From Lachnospiraceae bacterium (GTDB lineage: Bacteria > Bacillota > Clostridia > Lachnospirales > Lachnospiraceae), in the NCBI GenBank assembly GCA_022788065.1, contig JALEWG010000105.1, forward strand, positions 1 through 35,079: a DNA stretch of 35,079 nt, written 5' to 3'. This document shows, in pieces, positions 29,907-35,079 of this stretch. The notes below the pieces were generated by a model. The model was not told the origin of the DNA. It did not search any database and saw only the letters and a list, made by a program, of their open reading frames with translations. The first letter of the stretch is position 1. Each line of letters begins with the position of its first letter. The position numbers and the translations under genes were made by a program.

Positions 29907-31100
29907 CTATCTGCGGTTTTTCAGGAAATCCGGAATATTGATCTGGGTCTCCCCTCTGTGTGCCGGACGATACGTGGATGTACCGGACGGAATATTTAAC
30001 TGCGGAGCTGTTGCTGCCGCCTCGCCGGCTGCCGGAGCAGTCTTCGGCGCGGTTGTCATCGTGGAAGCCGGCTTCGGGATCGAAGTCGGGACCTTCTGCT
30101 TGTAGTTGGTAAAATCCTTCATGGCGCGCTCCACCGGAGTGTTGGCTCCGTGTGCGTCAAGGCCTGTAGCGATCACGGTGATGGTCGCCTCATCCTCCAT
30201 ACTTTCGTCGTACATGGCTCCGAAGATAATATTGGCGTCGTCGCCTGCCAGCTCCTGAACATAGCTTGCAGCCTCGTTTGCCTCAATCAGGCTGATATCG
30301 CCGGAAATATTGATGATCACGTCAGATGCGCCCTCGATCGTTGTCTCAAGAAGCGGGCTGGATACAGCCTGTTTCACTGCTTCCAGAGCCTTGTCATCGC
30401 CTTTCGCGCGGCCGATGCCGATATGGGCGATACCCTTGTCCATCATAACGGTCTGTACATCCGCAAAATCCAGATTGATTAAGCCGGGAACATTGATCAG
30501 GTCGGTGATTCCCTGTACGGACTGGAGAAGAACCTCGTCTGCTTTCTTTAACGCATCCGGCATTGTCGTACGTCTGTCCACGATTTCCAGAAGTCTGTCA
30601 TTGGGGATCACGATCAGAGTATCCACGGAATTTCTCAGGTTCTCAATTCCTGCCAGAGCATTGTTCATACGCTGCTTTGCCTCGAAGCGGAACGGCTTTG
30701 TCACAACACCGACGGTAAGAATTCCCATATCCTTGGCGATTCTGGCAATTACCGGAGCTGCACCGGTACCGGTTCCGCCGCCCATACCGCAGGTAACAAA
30801 TACCATATCCGCGCCTTTCATTGCCTGCGCCAGCTCCTCCTGGCTCTCCTCCGCGGCCTTCTCACCGATCTCCGGCTTTGCGCCCGCGCCGAGTCCCTTT
30901 GTCAGCTTCTCGCCGATCTGCATTGCAGTCGGAGCCTTGCAGAACTGAAGCGCCTGCTTATCGGTGTTGATCCCGATAAACTCAACTCCCATAATATTCT
31001 CTTCCACCATGCGATTGACAGCGTTGTTTCCGGCGCCGCCCACGCCGATTACCAGAATTCTTGCGGCGTTTTCCGCCTCATTTATCTTAATCTCTAACAA
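29907..31100 (-). CDS. ftsZ: Cell division protein FtsZ
   Basis: [39 protein letters not shown]-terminal [15 protein letters not shown]. Confidence 0.99.
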   Translation of the reverse strand: MLEIKINEAENAARILVIGVGGAGNNAVNRMVEENIMGVEFIGINTDKQALQFCKAPTAMQIGEKLTKGLGAGAKPEIGEKAAEESQEELAQAMKGADMVFVTCGMGGGTGTGAAPVIARIAKDMGILTVGVVTKPFRFEAKQRMNNALAGIENLRNSVDTLIVIPNDRLLEIVDRRTTMPDALKKADEVLLQSVQGITDLINVPGLINLDFADVQTVMMDKGIAHIGIGRAKGDDKALEAVKQAVSSPLLETTIEGASDVIINISGDISLIEANEAASYVQELAGDDANIIFGAMYDESMEDEATITVIATGLDAHGANTPVERAMKDFTNYKQKVPTSIPKPASTMTTAPKTAPAAGEAAATAPQLNIPSGTSTYRPAHRGETQINIPDFLKNRR

Positions 31101-31203
31101 GATCGTCTCCTCCTTTTATCCTCTCACTGGGTTTGCGGTTAATAATCAGGAATGCCACCGGCTGAAATGCCGCATGGAACATGTCCATTTTAATCTACCT
31201 TAT

Positions 31204-31232
31204 ATCATATTTGATTTCAGCAAAAATATCAA
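31204..31232 (-). promoter_or_regulatory. Putative ftsZ promoter
   Basis: Minus strand TTGATA-N17-TATGAT, about 100 nt upstream of ATG. Confidence 0.6.
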
Positions 31233-31267
31233 CCATTATTTTAACATTTTTGTAATAGATGCAATCC

Positions 31268-32116
31268 CTATTCCTTACGGAATGTGTACATGGGACTGCT
31301 GTTATTCTCATCATACGTGTCGAGATAAAGGGTCCCCGAGAGTCCGGTTAGCTCCGGCAGAATATCCTTTAACTCCGTAATCTTGCCGTTCAGATTCTCA
31401 TCGCTTCCAAGCTCCACCCGGATGTCTCCGATGAAGAGCTCTGCTTCCAGAAAGCTGTTGTAATGGATCTTGTCCACTTTCACCTCACTGACCGAAAGCA
31501 CCTGCGTCAGGTTCAGGATCTTCTCAAAAATATCCTGATTGGCCACCGGCAGAGGATTATGAAGCACGATGTGGCCGAATTCCAGTCCGGTGATCCATGG
31601 AACACCGGGAAGCTGTTCCCCTGAACTCTCCACAATGATGCCGTCCTTGTCAAAATACATATAGCTGCTCATGTAGGAAACATAACCGACTACACGCTTC
31701 TCGAACACGACGATCCGGATCTTTGTCGGACTCCTGAATTCAACCCTGTATTCCTCGATGAACGGGATCGTCTTATGCTCCCGGAACCGGTTCTCATAAT
31801 AGCAGTACGCCGGGTTCCGGGACCATTTCCCGTCGAGAATCAGATCAATGACCTGCTCTTCTGTATACTGGCGGTTTCCGGTCACCTCGATCTCGGAAAT
31901 GCGGACCGTAAAAAACAGAATGGCGAGCAGAAGCAGAATGCCGAAAAGCACTCCGAGTATCACGGCAGCCTTCTTGCCCCGCCTTCTCCGCCTGTATCCA
32001 CTGTATCCTGCGTACCCTCTTCTTCTCCTCATTCTCTTTACCTGCACTCTCCTGATTGTATCGATCCTCCGGATCTCAGATCCGGATCCACTCGGCTTCC
32101 GCTCCCAGAGACACAA
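31268..32116 (-). CDS. ftsQ: Cell division protein FtsQ/DivIB (true start may be downstream, e.g. 32032)
   Basis: Basic cytoplasmic tail, single TM, POTRA (ISEIEVTGNRQYTEEQVIDLI), PWITGLEFG; locus between murA and ftsZ. Confidence 0.88.
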   Translation of the reverse strand: MCLWERKPSGSGSEIRRIDTIRRVQVKRMRRRRGYAGYSGYRRRRRGKKAAVILGVLFGILLLLAILFFTVRISEIEVTGNRQYTEEQVIDLILDGKWSRNPAYCYYENRFREHKTIPFIEEYRVEFRSPTKIRIVVFEKRVVGYVSYMSSYMYFDKDGIIVESSGEQLPGVPWITGLEFGHIVLHNPLPVANQDIFEKILNLTQVLSVSEVKVDKIHYNSFLEAELFIGDIRVELGSDENLNGKITELKDILPELTGLSGTLYLDTYDENNSSPMYTFRKE

Positions 32117-33335
32117 GGTCTCTCACGATATCCTCATATCCCCTTGCAATATGTTCACAGTTTCCGATCATGCTTCGTCCGTCTGCAGCCATAGCAGCTA
32201 CGAGGAGGGCTGCTCCTCCGCGCAGATCCGGCGCATCGGCGATCGACGGTTTTAACGGATACCGCCCTTCCACAAACAGCGTTCTTCCCTCCGCACGGAT
32301 TCTGGCCCCGAACCTCTGCATGACCGCAGCTGCCGCGAATCTCGCTTCAAACACGGTCTCCGTGATCCGGCTCCTCCCCTCGGCCGCCGATGCCACAGCC
32401 AGAAATACCGACTGCAGATCCGTGGGAAATTCCGGGTAAGGCCCTGTACAGACCCTGAAGCCTGCCGGTCTCCTCTCCATTGTCAGGAGGATCTCCTGCG
32501 TTTCTTCCCGGGTTGTGATTGCGGCTCCCATCTGACGCATGACCCGCAAAGGCTCCTTAAGGACCCAGGGATCCACACCCCTCACAGTCACCTCACCGCC
32601 CGCCGCACACGCGGCAGCCAGATAGGTTCCGGCACAGATCCGGTCACCGGTCAGGAAAAACTCCGTAGGTGTCAGTTCCTTCACTCCCTCGATCACAAGC
32701 CGCTTCTCTCCCGTTCCATGGATCTTCGCTCCCATTTTCGTTAAGAACCGGCAGAGTTCCGCGATCTCAGGCTCTGCGGCACAGTTATCCAGCACTGTCG
32801 TTCCCTCCGCCAGCACCGCCGCCATCAGCGCGTTCTCTGTGGCGCCGACGCTCGGGTACGGAAACCGGATCTCACTTCCCTTAAGGCCTCCGGTGCCCGC
32901 AAGGATCATCCCTCCGGCCTCAAAGAACACGGCTCCCATCTGCTCAAGCGCATGAATGTGGAAATCGATGGGGCGTGCTCCGATTACACAGCCGCCGGGA
33001 AAATATGTGACCGCCTCACCCATTCTGGAAAGAAGCGGACCCAGAAGCAGACAGGACGACCGCATTTTTCCCACATACTTTTCCGGAATCCCGATTCCAT
33101 CGGGGTCTTTTGCGTCTATGGTCAGTGTTCCGTCCCCGAGACTGCACGGACAGCCGAGCGCCTCCAGGATCTTCATCATCGTTATAACGTCTTCTATGGC
33201 AGGCACGTGACGGATCACCGTTACTCCGGGAGCAAGAACCGCCGCAGCCATCAGAGGCAGCACTGCGTTCTTTGACCCCTGGATTTCGACGGTTCCGAAT
33301 AACGGCCTCATGCCCTGGATCTGTATTGCGGACAC
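32076..33335 (-). CDS. murA: UDP-N-acetylglucosamine 1-carboxyvinyltransferase
   Basis: VEIQGSKNAVLPLMAAAVLAPGVTVIRHVP; GADR-like GARPIDFHIHALEQMGA; EFPTDLQSVFLAVAS. Confidence 0.96.
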   Translation of the reverse strand: MSAIQIQGMRPLFGTVEIQGSKNAVLPLMAAAVLAPGVTVIRHVPAIEDVITMMKILEALGCPCSLGDGTLTIDAKDPDGIGIPEKYVGKMRSSCLLLGPLLSRMGEAVTYFPGGCVIGARPIDFHIHALEQMGAVFFEAGGMILAGTGGLKGSEIRFPYPSVGATENALMAAVLAEGTTVLDNCAAEPEIAELCRFLTKMGAKIHGTGEKRLVIEGVKELTPTEFFLTGDRICAGTYLAAACAAGGEVTVRGVDPWVLKEPLRVMRQMGAAITTREETQEILLTMERRPAGFRVCTGPYPEFPTDLQSVFLAVASAAEGRSRITETVFEARFAAAAVMQRFGARIRAEGRTLFVEGRYPLKPSIADAPDLRGGAALLVAAMAADGRSMIGNCEHIARGYEDIVRDLVSLGAEAEWIRI

Positions 33336-33394
33336 GCGGATCCCCCCAAAATGCAGCTATACCACATTCTATGCGGACGCGTGCCTCACCGTTC

Positions 33395-34552
33395 CTACCG
33401 TTCCAGCAAAATACTGTTGGAAACGCTTAAAACCATCCCCATCTCGATCATCAGAAATAGCACCGATGTGCCGCCGTAACTGATAAACGGGAGCGTGATT
33501 CCCGTATTGGGGATCACATTGGTCACAACGGCGATATTTAAAATTACCTGAATCGCAATGTGGGCCATGACCCCGATCACCAGGAACGCCCCGAAAATAT
33601 CCGGCGCACTTCCCGCGATCCGCATGAACCGATAGATCATGAACAGAAAGATCAGGATCACCGACACCGCTCCGAAAAGTCCCAACTCCTCGCAGATAAT
33701 CGCAAAGATCATATCGTTCTGAGGCTCCGGAAGGAATGAAAGTTTCTGGATACTCTGCCCCAGTCCCTTGCCAAGAAGTCCTCCGGAACCGATGGCGTAA
33801 AGTCCCTGGAGGACCTGATATCCGCCATCCTTCGGATAGGCCTCAGGGTTTTTCCACACCAGGATCCGGTCCAGCTGATATCCGTGGAGGACGCCGGCCT
33901 TCTCAAGCGCAATGGCCACAGGCGGGGCAAAAAGGAACACTGCCGCCACCAACGCCACGAACAGGACAAAGGGCCATCTCCTCTTGCACGCGATAAACAT
34001 CATGACGATGGCAATTCCGAAAATGATGATTCCGGAGCTTAAGTTGTTCATCAGTACTAACAGTGCCAGAGGCGCAATGAGGACCGTGATCATGCCCCAG
34101 GTACGCCATTCGTTGATCTTCTTTCCCATTTTTGTGATGATCACAGCCATGATCAGAATCACTGTGATCTTTACGAGCTCCGCCGGCTGAAACCGGAGGG
34201 AGCGCGTTCCCAGCCAGCGCTTCTTGCCGTTAACCTCGATGCCGAGAGGCGTAAAATTAACAAGCAGCATACAGGCATAGGAGACCACAATAGCCGGGAT
34301 CGTGAATTTGGCAAAAATATGATAATTCATCTTCGAGATGATTAACATCACTGCAAAACCGCCCAGCGCGATGTACATCTGTCTCGTCATATAATAAGAG
34401 GCCTTCAGCCCGTGGATCTGGGCATTATATGAACTGGAGCTGTAGATCATGACCAGTCCGAACACGGTCAGGAATATGATCGTAAACAGCAGACTGTAGT
34501 CATAATATCTGCGCAGCTTTTTCTTCTTTCGCGGCATGGCTTCCTGCTGCAT
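33395..34552 (-). CDS. ftsW: SEDS-family glycosyltransferase FtsW/SpoVE
   Basis: Polytopic; NGKKRWLGTRSLRFQPAELVKI; PEPQNDMIFAIICEELG; NTGITLPFISYGGTSVL. Confidence 0.95.
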   Translation of the reverse strand: MQQEAMPRKKKKLRRYYDYSLLFTIIFLTVFGLVMIYSSSSYNAQIHGLKASYYMTRQMYIALGGFAVMLIISKMNYHIFAKFTIPAIVVSYACMLLVNFTPLGIEVNGKKRWLGTRSLRFQPAELVKITVILIMAVIITKMGKKINEWRTWGMITVLIAPLALLVLMNNLSSGIIIFGIAIVMMFIACKRRWPFVLFVALVAAVFLFAPPVAIALEKAGVLHGYQLDRILVWKNPEAYPKDGGYQVLQGLYAIGSGGLLGKGLGQSIQKLSFLPEPQNDMIFAIICEELGLFGAVSVILIFLFMIYRFMRIAGSAPDIFGAFLVIGVMAHIAIQVILNIAVVTNVIPNTGITLPFISYGGTSVLFLMIEMGMVLSVSNSILLER

Positions 34553-34603
34553 GATCCTCCCCCTCCCATTCTGATCCTCTCACAGGCCATACAGGCCGGA
34601 CTT

Positions 34604-35079
34604 TTACAGATTGTTGACACATTCTTTGAAGATTCTTCCGCGCTCTTCAAAGTTTTTGAACATTCCCCAGCTTGCGCATGCCGGAGAAAGGAGCACATAG
34701 TCGCCGCTGTTGGCGTAGGACGCGCAGACCTGAACGGCCTCCTGCATATCCTCCGCGTACATGATATCCGTCATGCCGTGCTTCTTCGCGCACTCGGCAA
34801 TCTTGTCTCTCGTCTGCCCGATCAGCACCAGATAGCGGACCTTACCGTCAAAGCTCTCGATCCACTCGTCGTACTCCGAATGCTTATCATAGCCGCCGGC
34901 GATTAAAAGTGTCGGGCCCGGCATCGCCCTGATGGCCTGAATCGCCGCATCCGGGTTGGTTCCCTTGGAATCGTTGTAATAGGTAACGCCGAAGCGCTCT
35001 CTCACAAACTCAATTCTGTGCTCCACGGCCTTGAATTCCAGGCAGGCCTCGCGGATCACAGAGAGCGGAACGCCGAGGT
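34604..35079 (-). CDS. murD: UDP-N-acetylmuramoylalanine-D-glutamate ligase, C-terminal part (runs off window)
   Basis: GVPLSVIREACLEFKAVEHRIEFV; YYNDSKGTNPDAAIQAIRAM; LLSPACASWGMFKNFEERGRIFKECV; frame open through 35079. Confidence 0.95.
   Translation of the reverse strand, partial: LGVPLSVIREACLEFKAVEHRIEFVRERFGVTYYNDSKGTNPDAAIQAIRAMPGPTLLIAGGYDKHSEYDEWIESFDGKVRYLVLIGQTRDKIAECAKKHGMTDIMYAEDMQEAVQVCASYANSGDYVLLSPACASWGMFKNFEERGRIFKECVNNL

Overview
This 35-kb window looks like a chromosomal housekeeping and sporulation region of a Lachnospiraceae-like Clostridia genome (inference from gene content). I see no tRNA, rRNA, IS element, prophage or CRISPR array. On the minus strand it carries two conserved Firmicutes neighbourhoods. 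The first is comEC - (CcdA-TlpA fusion) - holA // rpsT // gpr - spoIIP // lepA - NUDIX - hemW // hrcA - grpE - dnaK - dnaJ. The second is murD(partial) - ftsW - murA - ftsQ - ftsZ - spoIIGA - sigE. Between hemW and hrcA sit glgC-glgD, a 572-aa unknown membrane protein, and two tandem secreted 3D-domain paralogues. Between sigE and comEC sit a zinc-ribbon membrane protein, a DegV protein, an orphan HAMP histidine kinase and a tandem-GerMN lipoprotein. I found no clearly new multi-gene system. The observations most worth checking are: (1) a TTGACA-N21-TATAAT promoter upstream of spoIIGA with a near-consensus Spo0A box, resembling the wide-spacer Spo0A-dependent spoIIG promoter of B. subtilis; (2) an orphan histidine kinase next to a GerMN lipoprotein, resembling actinobacterial MtrB-LpqB; (3) the tandem 3D-domain proteins with a shared, unassigned 'GWAxD' N-terminal module; (4) several start-codon corrections, including two ORF-track starts (hrcA, spoIIGA) that are the -35 hexamers of promoters.
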